Shown here piece by piece: positions 21,761 through 33,370 of a stretch of DNA of 64,000 nucleotides. The translations under genes were made by a program, and so were the position numbers. The DNA lies in the NCBI GenBank assembly GCA_037957365.1, contig JARHVA010007802.1, positions 541,606 through 605,605 of the forward strand, written 5' to 3'. Source of the stretch: Torreya grandis. Its lineage: Eukaryota; Streptophyta; Pinopsida; Cupressales; Taxaceae. Within the stretch, counting starts at the first letter, position 1; each line of letters starts with the position of its first letter. The notes under the pieces were generated by a model. It was not told the origin of the DNA. It was given only the letters and a program-made list of their open reading frames with translations, and ran no database searches.

Positions 21761-22720
21761 GAAATCTTGATATGGATTTTCTTCTTGCTCCTAACTTTGA
21801 CCATGAATCCCTTATATGAAAAATGTCAATAATATTTTGAAATAACATTTAATTTTGATGAGACTCAAACTAAAAATAAATATTTAAACCAAACTAATGC
21901 TTATTTAGATATTTACAAAGATCCCCTTCAAAATCACCCAAATAATATTGAACAACCAACCCCTCCTACTAGCAACATTGAAAGTCTTATCAACCTTACC
22001 CTTAATGATGAAAATGTGGTTAATATGACTAATATGAGAAGATATTTACTTATATTGATTCAAACCCAAAACCTAAATATCATTCCTCTTCAACATTTCA
22101 TATTATTCAAGACATTTCTCCATCCCATCTCATAGAATTAGGGCATGAGTAACCAATACCCATACAATCACCACCTATAATAACACAAATTGACCATACC
22201 TCTCATACCATTGATATAACTTCTACTTTGTATCTAATTTACATACCTCAATAAAACATACATCAAACTTACAATAGTATTTTTTCTGCTCAACCATAAT
22301 AAATACCTAAACAAACAACCACACCACCCAAATTCATTCAACCCACTTTCAACCAACCTAATCCAACCATACCTTATCAACATAAGTTTCATTTCACATA
22401 TAACCCCCCTTCCCATGTTCTCTTACAACACTATGAACCTATATGTAACAATCCTCTCATAGGTTATGATGAATGTGATCCTATTGTGGGTCTTTCCCAT
22501 CTCCCATCTCAAATCCCCTTCTTAGAGCTAATGATAACTTTTCCCCACCATTGTAATCTCCTAATGAAATTATTGTTTGAAATGAACATCTCTCATTCTC
22601 TTCTTAAAGGGTAAGATGATACCTTATCTAGATCTAAAGATAACATTCTTTAACAATGTGAAGATATGGCCATTAATGTTAATGCAATAGTGGACACTTA
22701 CATCTCACTTAAGTTTCTTA
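21761..22720 (+). other. Low-complexity gag-pol linker
   Basis: Translation on the plus strand is Asn-, Thr- and Pro-rich with stops and no domain, which fits the linker between gag and protease of the second gypsy element. Confidence 0.4.
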
Positions 22721-23150
22721 TCTCTTCTATGATTCTCAATTAGATATTGATTAGTTTGGATGAGACTCCTTTATTAATTAGAATTAAAATAGGTGATATC
22801 CAAGTTAAATATGCTTTAATTGATGAATTTTAAATAGCTTGTGTTGCCTCCCTTGACTTTATTAAAACACTTGGATACTCTGAATGTAACCTTAAATCAA
22901 CATGCAGTACATGCCAAGGCTATGATAAAAATTCTTCCTCTAAGTTGTGTTTGGATTCCAATTACCATTCCTCCCATTACCATCTACTTTAAATTCATGA
23001 TATTTAACTTTCCACTTTTTTACAATAGCTTACTTAGTCAACCTTGAACTCATCATATGAGAACAAATGCTAAATCTCAATGTCAATGTGTCAAATTTCC
23101 TCAAAATGGTGATATATATAAGATTAAATAAGATATGAATCCTTTCAATT
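22720..23150 (+). pseudogene. Second gypsy element: aspartic protease remnant
   Basis: The frame LLIRIKIGDIQVKYALIDE, then ASLDFIKTLGYSECNLKST, matches the plant Ty3/gypsy protease of the Tat/Athila type (V-IG---V--ALID-GS--N-MSLD-L--LGY---DL). The usual Asp-Glu/Ser-Gly site is spoiled by a stop after IDEF. Downstream, FNFPLFYNSLLSQPWTHHM and CQCVKFPQNGDI correspond to the protease end (YN-LLGRPW--------S--H--LKFP--G). Confidence 0.65.
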
Positions 23151-25730
23151 TAATACAATTATAAGAATGTGGTGTCTTTAAAATACCCACCCTTGAACCC
23201 TTACCCAGTGTTTATTTCAAGAATCCCAACACTTCAACTATCCTGTTAACTCCACTAGGAGTTATAATGGTCATCCAAAATTAATTGGGAAAATTCCACC
23301 TAACCTCGTAGACTCCAATTATGATGATATTAATTAGATAATCCTAAATATCAAAACTTATAATCTATCCCCTCATAACATCACTCAAATTCCTCCTCTT
23401 TAATCGAGATTCCATTAGCAACTTATTGATGACATACTGGTTACTTTAATCAAAAATATAAATTTCATTCACCATGATTATTTGATTAATAAGATAGTTA
23501 ACACATGTATTATTGACTTACATATACCTAATTATGATGATGGTTATGCTTTAGATGATCCATTTTTAATTAGATTCATCAAATCTAAAAAAACAAAGTT
23601 CTTAGATATTGTTCTTCTTTATTTCAGTCTTTTCATTATTCTTATATTATTCCTCATTTTATAGTACCTAATATTATTATTTCCATTATTATTCATAAGT
23701 TAGATATGTATCACTGACATAATACACCTATAATCACAATAGATCATCTCAGGAGTATGTTCATGGATCATGTCATCACAAGACCCTATCATTTTTCTAG
23801 ATATCATGACCCTTTCAGTATGTTTCTTCCATAGATGTTAGCCACTTTGTTTAGACACGTTACATAGTTAGCCTTGCCTACATATGAGCTTGGTCTAATT
23901 TCCAATCCAACTTATCCCTTTTTTTAATGTCATTCTTCCAATACCTCAACTTTATCTCTTACCCATAAAATGGGTAAATCAACCTTATTTTGGTATTCAT
24001 AGAGTTGTTGGTCATTAGACCAAGGATTGTTATCTCTATCATTATCCTTAGGCCACCTCTTCTACCCCTTTAGCTATTATACATCCATATTCTAATAATA
24101 GATGTATTTTTTGCTTACATGGAATAAATAACCATTTATCTACTCACTGCTAAAAACTTAGGTAATACATTGACACTATATGACCAGACATTGTCCAACC
24201 CAAAGACAAGACTATCCCACCTCCCAAGATACTTATAGAGTACATCCATAATTTTGGGTAAGTCTATTGTCTTTGGAATTAGTTTTCTACCCATCATAGT
24301 TATTGATTCCAAGTGCTTCAATAGTAGCTCTAATATTTCACATAGTCTACACCAGCATCAATTATTTCTCCTCCTATAGGTCATCTATGCATAAAGGCTC
24401 CTCTTTAACTATTGGTTTCACCTTATACTAGATCTATAAATAACATTCATATCAAGATAAATATTCCTTATATTGAGTTTGCCACACATGAGATACCACA
24501 TGAACATTATTATTCTTCCTCTACACCTACCTTTTCTATTGCTATGATACAAAGGAATTTTTTTCAACTTTCCATGAAGATCAATGAGATTCTAACTAAC
24601 ATTAGAATTCATCTACATAGGGATGTATCAGATGTTATGGATAACATTTATGTTTAGATTTATCAATATTTTTAACATGACATGGTTTTCTCTCACATTA
24701 TTCATTATTCTATTTTATGATTTGGATTGGATTTGTGATTCATTTATATATCTTATATTTTTGACTATTTGTCAAAACATGATTTCACTTAACTCTTTTT
24801 CTTGAACCATTATATTATGATTTATGTGTTTTGCATGGTTTCATTATATTTAGCTTTATCTTATGTCTTATTCTTATTCTTTTCATGAAAACAAAATTAT
24901 GATTATGGTTTCACTTCTTCCATGGATTCCTTTATTTTTTCTTTAAAAATTGATTATTATCTTTCACACTCAAATAAATATAATTATTATTGTGACTTGT
25001 TTATATAGTCTATATTCCCTTGTATTTTATCTTTACCATATTATCAGTTAGAAAACAATACTTATCATTGTACTACTTCTATACTCTGATATATTTGATC
25101 TCCCTTTTTCCTTATTTCCTTTTCACATATTAAGTATACATACAATTGAAACTTGAGATTATATATTATTTTATAGGTAAGCCTAAGTCATTTATTCAGT
25201 CATATATCTAGTTGCTTAGACTCCTTTATCCAAAGTCTAAATATCATTCATGTGTCTCACTTTTATCACTCGTGATGGTTATTCCAAATCTGCATGGAGG
25301 AGGAATCACACAAGCCTTAAAATTTTCAAAAGCCAAATATATTAAACAAAAGGAAATATAAAATTCAAGAGTCTAATCATACCAAAAAATGTGATTATTT
25401 AACACATCTATTATATATAATCAAAGCTCAAAGTCCACAATTGGCCTCATAATAGATTTGAGGTCCATTGGGGTGCAGTAGGCTAGTAGATTAGGATAAG
25501 AGAAAAAAATCTCTATAGTGTTACCTACTTTCTCACACAAGTACCAAATATTGAAAATAGACCAACAACTCTATAAGAGATCCTGAAGAATGGGGAACAT
25601 GTCTTGGGAAGGTAGGTCCATTTTACTTTCCTTGTTCATATAACCTTCATGAGTCAATCTTAGTATTCGACATATTTTCCTATACAACTTTGTCATTATT
25701 ATGAGCATGTATCTTTTGTATTTTGATAGT
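23151..25730 (+). other. Remainder of the second gypsy element and unidentified spacer
   Basis: Translations such as PHNITQIPPL and NYDDGYALDDPFL look like the acidic linker after protease, but no RT, RNase H or integrase motif follows. After about 24,700 the sequence is pyrimidine-rich and non-coding. Confidence 0.4.
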
Positions 25731-25735
25731 CACTA

Positions 25736-26818
25736 TGATCAATATGAATTGAAGAGGGGAGTTAGTATGGTGATATTATGATAAAAACCAAATAAAACAC
25801 CAATAAAGCTAACACCTCAAGCCTAGACATTCAAGGGACAAGAGAATAATAGAAGTAACTATCAATGGAAGATAAAACAAACATTATTTACCTTCCTTGA
25901 GAACAATATTTGTATGTTGGCCATGGAAGAATTTGTTTGGTCATGTGCTCAAAGAGTATTTGATAATGGTGTTCCTTGCATCATCTCTCCTTGTCACCTT
26001 GGTAATATTGGGCTTGGATTTGGCTTTGGTTTGGCTTTGATGCTTCTCTCTCTCAATAAATGAATAATATAAAATTACACAAAAAGGCTCTTTGAAGGTA
26101 TTTTCACATAATATAATTACATAAAAATATCTTCTTGAAGGTATTATTGCATACTAACATTACACAAAAAGATATTATTAAACTGTGGGTGAGGCCTTGT
26201 ATTTATATCCTTTCAAACTAACCCTAACACAAGTATGGTTAGGTTAAAGTTAACCATGGTTAAGTTTAATTTAACCCTCATTTAGTTAAAGAGGGGGGAA
26301 TAATTAATATTTAAGATAAACATCCCATTTATTAATCATGGCTCTCCATTTTTGAATTTAAGGCTTTAAGGGAGATATTTTCAATTCAATAACTTTGAGG
26401 ATGATGACATCATCATGACCTTTATTTTATTGGAATTTACTTTTTTTTTAAAATAATTTTCACTAATTGCACATGGAAATTTCACTTAATAATTTAATTT
26501 GATTTGCTTATTTAATTAATTTTGCTTAGTATTTTTGCACTTTAGGAAATTTTTAAGTACTTAGCTTAATGGGTCCAAAGGCCAAACTATCAATTTTCTA
26601 GGTTATAAGTTGACTAGAGATGAATCTATGACAAGTTACTATTGTGTATAGGATAATAACCTAAATAAATATGCCTCAACATTATTTTGAGAAATTAAGT
26701 TTTATGCTCAGATGAAACTAGAAAATTTAATGATTATTAGGCTTGATTTGCACTGTTTGGTATAAACCAATCTAAAGTCTAGTTAGAACATAGTTTTGGC
26801 CAAAAGGGAGTGCCTACA
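25736..26818 (-). repeat. LTR copy B (3' LTR of the 30-kb candidate)
   Basis: Plus strand runs from TGATCAATATGAATTGAAG to GGAGTGCCTACA. A minus-strand TATA box (GGATATAAATACAAGG) lies at about 26,194-26,209. It aligns along its length with 55,028-56,077; I estimate roughly 80-85% identity by eye. Shared words include CAATGGAAGATAAAACAAAC, ATTATTTACCTTCCTTGAGA and GCATCATCTCTCCTTGTCAC. Confidence 0.8.
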
Positions 26819-26835
26819 GTTTTCCCTTATTTGGG
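26819..26835 (-). other. Polypurine tract beside LTR copy B
   Basis: The minus strand reads CCCAAATAAGGGAAAAC, immediately before the LTR start TGTAGGCACTCCC. A purine run at this place is expected only if internal sequence lies to the right, so copy B is not a solo LTR. Confidence 0.6.
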
Positions 26836-27026
26836 AATGTGTTTCAATATACAAACATAATAACATATTCTCCAATAATGAAAAATTTGTTAATGCCTTG
26901 GATAATGCCCTAGAAGGTGATATATGAGTCATGGATGCCCCCTCGTGGGATTGGGTAGAAAAAATAGATTTAGTAAATGTTACCTTGAAAATAATGAAAT
27001 GATGTAATATATAGGTGATGGGTATG

Positions 27027-27345
27027 GAAATACTAATTTGCCCAAAGGTGGTTATTCTTAGTGGCACAATAAGGTGCCCCAATAGGGTAGATGAGAGAAA
27101 ATAATGATTTACCCAAAGGTATCTATAATCATTGACATAGTGACATACCCTAGTAGGGCACGTGGGTGAAAATAATGATTTTTCCAAAGGTGATTTTAAT
27201 CATTAAAATAATGAAAATTCCCTACTAAGACAAATAGATCAAAAAATAATTATTTTTCTGAAGGTGTTTATAATCATTAGCACAATGGTTTTCCCCAATA
27301 AGGTGGATAGAAGCATGATATAATTCATCTTTGCCCTAGTAGGGC
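27027..27345. repeat. Minisatellite 1 (about 65-bp unit, 4-5 copies)
   Basis: Repeated words are AATGATTTACCCAAAGGTAT, ATCATTGACATAGTG and CCCTAGTAGGGCA, each recurring about every 60-70 bp with substitutions. Single diverged units appear again at about 29,385 and 29,440 (TTTTCCCAAAGGTATTTAGAA). Confidence 0.8.
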
Positions 27346-28310
27346 AAATCAAGAAAGGGGGCTTATGTACTAAATTCATATTCATAGAATAAGATTAAGT
27401 TGGCATGGAGGTTAATCATGAATTTGGGATACCTTCTAGTATGGAGATGAACATCCTAACTAGAAAGGATTTATCTTCATTTGTGATTTAATTACTCTAC
27501 ATTTGGGTAGTGTTAGGGTAGGTTAGTAATTTACTAGGTTTGAATAAGGAGAAGTACTACTTACTACATTATTTTATAGATTCTTAGCTTGATTCTTATG
27601 TAGCTTATGATATTATATATCATAGTTATAGACAACTATAATAATAATGTGCATCTAAAACAAAGAAAACTCATTGTAAATGTAATTATAAATCACTTGG
27701 TGTAAGATATAAACAATCAAATCCCAAGTGAATACACTAAAATAAAATAAGTGTAGGAATGTACACTAATTCACAACTCAAGTACAAGATATGGGTAATC
27801 AAGACACAAGTGTAAATACAGTGTAAGAATCCTATGGCAACTAAGAAACATAAAGGCAAACAAGGAAAATAAAAACAAAACAAACAAAAAGTTAAATAAA
27901 TAAACACAAATAATAACAAACAACAAAAGACCAATAAAAACAAACAAAAAAACACCAATAAACAAAAATAAATAAATAAAACCAAATAATAAACAAACAT
28001 GGCTGTAAACAAATAAAACAACATAAATAAAAGAAAAAATAATCCAAAGCAAAGAAAATTTTAATAAACAAACTATTCTAAATAGATAACATCAATATAC
28101 AAACAATGGATAATCACAATGTTAGTAGAAACAAAATACAAATTGTTTGTGCATGTGTAATAGAGGCATTACTCTTTGCGATAGGGTGACCCTTAAGCTA
28201 GATATAAATGATGTAGGTATAAAAATGCAAGAACAAAAGACTAATAGTGTTTCCCCTAGGCTATAGTGAATTATGACATACAAAAGAAAATGGGAGGAAT
28301 AAAGAAAATG
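27346..28310. other. Unidentified spacer with an A-rich core
   Basis: From about 27,840 to 28,080 the plus strand is almost pure A with AAC/AAAT units (AACAAACAAAAA). The hydrophobic Phe/Leu/Val open frames on the minus strand at 27,737-28,052 come from this composition and are not genes. Confidence 0.6.
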
Positions 28311-28317
28311 AAGGGGT

Positions 28318-28930
28318 AGCCAAGAGAACTCCAGATTCACTAGGCAATTAGATGTTTCCTACATAATTCTATGGATGCAAGATCCAACATGAACTTCATA
28401 CCAAATATAGTTCTCCTATAATATGGGATAGAATAAAATGAATGATAAGAAAAACATGATCAACTTGTAGAGGAATATGGGAATGGTCTCACAAAATAGG
28501 GAGTATGTATGGAAAGAGGGGGATGACACTCACAATCATGAAATCATCAACACAAATAAATAATGATAGTGCGAGAGTATGGTTTAGGCTAAAACCACAC
28601 TAAAAGATAATAGGCAAACACTCACACATGAAATAAGTTTATAATGCTTACTACGTCTAAGGTTGATAATGAGAATGAGCTTGAAAAATGACAAGAGTGT
28701 AAAAGGTCAAAAAATAGAGAAAGCATTTTTGAGACAAACCTAGAAGAAGGAATAATCCAATAGAATAGTGAATAAAATCAATCACTAAAACTAGCCGAGT
28801 TGACTCCAAATATACTAGGAAATTAGATGTTGCCTATATAGTCCCATGGACACAATTCCCAATGTAAAATTTAGGTTGAATGTATTTATCCCAAGAAATG
28901 GAATGAAATATGATTAAAAATACAATAGGA
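28318..28930 (+). repeat. Direct repeat pair about 480 bp apart
   Basis: 28318-28460 and 28796-28930 share CACTAGG-AATTAGATGT-, CCTA-ATA-T-C-ATGGA and GGGATAGAATAAAATG-like blocks in the same order. Non-coding. Confidence 0.6.
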
Positions 28931-30960
28931 AAATGGAAATGGTCATGACAAAAGTGGTGAGAATGCTTCAACTATACTTACCGACTAGGAGATGCATGTC
29001 CTATGTACCAAGGATAAAATATGAATGACTGTCCATACATCCATGTTTTTGTATTTTTAGGCATCTCAACTAAATGGAGAATGATGAGACATAAAATGGG
29101 TAAACTCATAAAATGGTGAGAGTGTGGCTTAAAGATGCTTGCAAAACAGTGCAAGTATTCAAACTTAAATTACTCAAAAACTAGTGAAAGCATGGCAAAG
29201 GGTTAACTAAGCTAACCTCAATGTATATCAAGTGATACATAAATAGTCTCAAATGAGACTCAAGTCATTTTAGTTCCTTATTAAAATGAAAGAATACTAC
29301 TAGGTAACAACAATCTCATAAATAGGTAAATGGAAAAGTATAGAATAGTGAAGTGGCAATGTTGATAAAATGGGGTTGTTCCTAATTTATCCAAAGGTGG
29401 TTATAATGAGGAAATAATAGCATGGGTTGATGATACTAATTTTCCCAAAGGTATTTAGAACTAGTAGCACTGGTAATGAGATAAAATGTGATAATAATGA
29501 AGAATGTAATTTCCAAACCACTATCATATTACTTCCAATATACTACCTTGTTCTAAAAATAATGAATCAACTATTGAAACTTCATCTAAATATAATATTT
29601 GAAGGTACATGAAGTACCAATGGATTAGAACCAAGGTCAAAAAGCGTGGGTAATGAAGGATAAACAAATTTGACCAATAGGGAAGGTATGGAAGGAATGT
29701 TATATGATATGGTACAAGGAAGGTCATTTTGTTGTTCCTAATGATGTGGAGATGCACATCTTGATCAGCATATGATATAACTAGAATGGATAATGGGATA
29801 TAATGATGATAGGGTTGCTTCCAAGTGATAAGGTAAGGTAAATGGCAAGGTGTTAGGATAAATTAAAAAACTAGACTTATCCCCAAATCTCATATAATAG
29901 AAACTATGAAATGAATTAACCAAACATTCAAAAAATAAACATAAACATACACATAACAAGAGATGCCAGATTTAACGTGGTTCACCTAAGATGGACTACA
30001 TCCATCAAACGTGTCCAGTATATTATTTCTATTAATATAAGGGAGAAATAAAATCCTATAACAAACCCTATTACACCTCTCTACCTTTTCTACCTCCTCT
30101 CTGTGTACAATATTTCATCATAATTTTAAACTCATACATCTTAGCCATATATCAATACATTTTAGGTAAAAAAATACCTAAACATAACCTCTACCATCAA
30201 ATCTAGAAACCTATAACTAACATCCCATATTGACTACAAAATTACAATTTAACAAGGTAACCCCCCATGCCATTAGGGATTCAAAGAATGGGATCCAAAC
30301 CTAGCTGAAATAACATCAAAATTTTAACCTTTGATCCTGAAAGACAATCAGGCTCCACACCTAACATAAGGTATGAAACAATGGTAAGGGTAAGGCAAAT
30401 TAAATGATTTTATTATAGTTATTTTTGATGTGTAAATGCACATCCTAATCAGCATATGATACAACTAGAATAATCAATTATTTAAATCACTAGTCCACAC
30501 CCCTTATGAATAACTACTTTTTCAAGGACCTGATGTTGATTTGGACTACAATAGTGTTACTGTGTTCTTTATTGGTCATTGATTATATTTCCTTCAAACT
30601 TAAACACAATATGTATTTGTATCCTCTATAAAGGAAAGTGAATTCAGGGATAGTAGATATAGATAAATAGTAGATAAAAGGTCTGAATTGGTAATGGAGA
30701 GATGGATCATAATGGAATGTATAATATTTGGGTAATAAATGAAGATCAAAATTTTCAAGCACACATAATGTTTTTGATTGTTTATTTGACATAATTTTGG
30801 TTGTGGCAGGACCAAAGACTTCTGAATATACTCTCAATAGGTTCACTATATTTTTTATTATTTAGGTCTAAGAGATGCTTCCATCTAATTATGTTATAGA
30901 ATGGAAGTTATACTAATGTTATTTTAAATAATGTCTTCATCAAGCAATGAAGGACTATTG
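28931..30960. other. Non-coding interior with a short dispersed duplication
   Basis: GATGCACATCTTGATCAGCA and ATATGATATAACTAGAAT at about 29,749-29,785 recur at about 30,436-30,472 (ATGCACATCCTAATCAGCAT). No coding motif was recognised on either strand. Confidence 0.5.
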
Positions 30961-30964
30961 TACC

Positions 30965-31165
30965 TAACTATTGGCACCTCGAAGAGGTTTTCACCAATAA
31001 AATTGTCTTAATTATCCCATAGTGCCTCAAAGAAGGTTTCACTAAGGAACATTGACTTTTGACTTTGATTGTCTTATAACACCACAAACAAGGTTCACTA
31101 GAATATGTTGAGTTTGGATTTGTATTTCCCCATAACGCCTATGAAAAGGTTTCACTAGGAGATTG
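30965..31165. repeat. Minisatellite 2 (about 60-65-bp unit, 3-4 copies)
   Basis: The core GCCTC-AAGA-GGTTTCACTA-GA recurs at about 30,975, 31,023, 31,081 and 31,137, separated by TTGTCTTA/CCCATA words. Confidence 0.65.
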
Positions 31166-31592
31166 TTCTTCTTCTACATAAATGTGGTCTTAGTCCTCTT
31201 AATATTATATAATTGATATGTCAACATGGATGTAGTTCAAAAAGGTGTGATTATATCAATCCCAATCAATACTTGTGGGAAGTAGAATTTTAACATAATG
31301 GATAGGTTATTTGGTGCCATTGATGGAAATTAGAATGGTAACAGAATGGTAAGAGGCAACACAAACCTTGTAGAAGATACTATGATAAATTATGTCAATG
31401 TTGAAGTAATCATCCTCAAAAATCATGGAAGGATCACAAATGTATTCAAATTGAGCTACAAGGCATATATAACCAATTTCATAATATCCTTGAATATACT
31501 CTGATTTTGAAGTTGAGTCTAACTTAAAGGAATTTGAATCTAATGTTGAAATTGACATTGATTCTATTTTTGATATTAAATATGATATTGGT

Positions 31593-31905
31593 TCAAAAAT
31601 AAAACATGAATTTAATGCAGTCTTCATAAATAGGCTCCACTAAGAAGGACTCCACAAAGACTAGCTTGTCAAAGTGAGGCTTTTCAACAAAAGGAAAATA
31701 GTCAACAGGCAACTCCATAGAGACTTGCTTGTCAAAATGAGGCTCCTTAAAAATAGGGTAATGGTTGAGATAATTATTTGACCAAAGGCATTTATAATCA
31801 TTAGGGGGTGAATCAATAGAGATTGTATTATCAAAGTGAGACTCCTCAACCAAAGGGAAAGGTTCAAAGGGTGATTCAACATAGGTTAACTTATCATAAA
31901 TAGGT
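31593..31905 (-). repeat. Minisatellite 3 with an open minus-strand frame
   Basis: The word CTTGTCAAA-TGAGGCTCC recurs at about 31,667, 31,727, 31,829 and, diverged, 31,888. On the minus strand 31593-31853 is open for 86 codons and repeats E-SHFDNTISI, KEPHFDKQVSMELP and EKPHFDKLVFVE. The frame is retained across units because repeat lengths are multiples of three. It is not a recognised domain; a former coding repeat in a retroelement is possible but unproven. Confidence 0.55.
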
Positions 31906-32224
31906 GGTTCAACAAAAACATCATAGATTGGTTATTTCTCTTGTTATTGGCTTATAATTGGTTTCAAAATGTCATATTTGGACACATGTTGGTGTTTAAA
32001 AGATAGCTCTTAGAGAGGTAATGATTGGATCTATTATGTCTCAATGATTGCATTGGATTTTTTAAAGTGGGGGAAATGGATGAAGAATGACCTATGGTTC
32101 AATAATGAACACTTTTTAAATAGGATCATATAATATGGGTTCAAAAAAAACTAGTTGTCAGTCTAAGAATGTAAATGTGATACGTCTAATCATAATTACG
32201 TAACCTTATTGGTCTAAAAAGCTA

Positions 32225-32625
32225 CCATAGTTTAAAGGGCATGGAATGGTAATGAATAGACATTGTAAAGCTTGATTGCTTATGTGGGTTGAAGGATGAG
32301 GGCTTATAATGGTAATGAATGGGTGTTAAAAATATTTTTTGATAATGAAAGCCAAAGGAATGGGGCATGGAATGGTAATCCTTTGGCATTGTGAATCTTG
32401 GTTACTAATGTAAGCCAAAGGAAGAGGTATTTTAATGGTAATCCTTGGACACTATGAAGCTTGTTTTCTAATACAGGATAAAGGGGAGGGCCTAGGATAG
32501 TAATGAATGGGTGTTGTAGAGCTTGGTTGCTAACATATGCCAAAGGATTATGGCTTGGAATGGTAGTCCTTGGATATTATGGAGCTTGTTTGATAACGTA
32601 GGCCAAAGGAGGATTACTGGCATAG
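32225..32625. repeat. Minisatellite 4 (about 63-bp unit, 6 copies)
   Basis: CATGGAATGGTAATCCTTGG and GAAGCTTG-TT-CTAAT and GCCAAAGGA recur at about 32,243, 32,311, 32,368, 32,434, 32,491 and 32,560. Spacing alternates near 57 and 67 bp. A minus-strand open frame (32304-32543) exists only because units approximate a multiple of three. Confidence 0.8.
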
Positions 32626-33164
32626 GTAATGGATCAGGTATCGTTATCATTGAAAGGGTGAACTTGATATTTTAATTGGCCTATGATAATAAACATGGAT
32701 AGGTTTGGAAATTAGCCCAAATAAGGTGGTCTTGGTCTACAAAAATGGCCTTGAATGTGGTCCATAGAACTTGACATTGGTCTAGGCAAAGTAAAATTAG
32801 TTTTGAAAACAAACATGAGTTAGGAACTTGAAAACAAAACTTGATTGAGGCATGTTCAGATCTATGACTAGGTCTCATAAATAAAAGGGGCTAATGTTAA
32901 CACAAAACTTGAAAGGTAGTCTAAAATGATTGGTCAATGAATGAAAATGTCTTGAAACTTGGTCCATATGGAAAACCTAGTATATTGATTCAAATGGTTT
33001 AAACTTTGCCTATAATGGAGCTCTTCTCCAAAATCATCAAAAGTAAGCTTGGTCTTAAATATCTCCAATGTCTAAGGTCTTGTGCACAAATCGTCAAATA
33101 AAAGGCAAGTTTGAATCCTAGTTTTGGCAAAGTGTTTCAAACAAATCTAGTCTAGGTCTAAAAT

Positions 33165-33370
33165 GAAAAGTTGTTAGGTTTTTGTTAAAAAGGAACAAAG
33201 CTAGAATTTAAAATAAACTAGGTCCAAAAAATGTAAGGCAATGCTAGGTCTTTGGTAAGAAGGCACAAATATAGACTTTGAAATATACTAGGTCTAAGAA
33301 CTGTAAGGCAATACTAGGTATTTGGTAAGAAGGCATAAAGTTAGACTTTAAAACACACTAGGTTGAGGTA
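33165..33370. repeat. Minisatellite 5 (about 72-bp unit, 3 copies)
   Basis: TAAGGCAATACTAGGT-TTTGG, TAAGAAGGCA-AAA-TTAGAC and ACACTAGGT recur with a period of about 72 bp. Confidence 0.8.

Noticed and set aside
27737..28052. Hydrophobic Phe/Leu-rich minus-strand frames resembling membrane proteins
   Set aside because: They come from an A-rich plus-strand stretch of AAC/AAAT units; two overlapping frames look equally hydrophobic, which points to composition.
27027..33370. CRISPR-like arrays
   Set aside because: The repeats are adjacent diverged units without unique spacers, and the window is eukaryotic.
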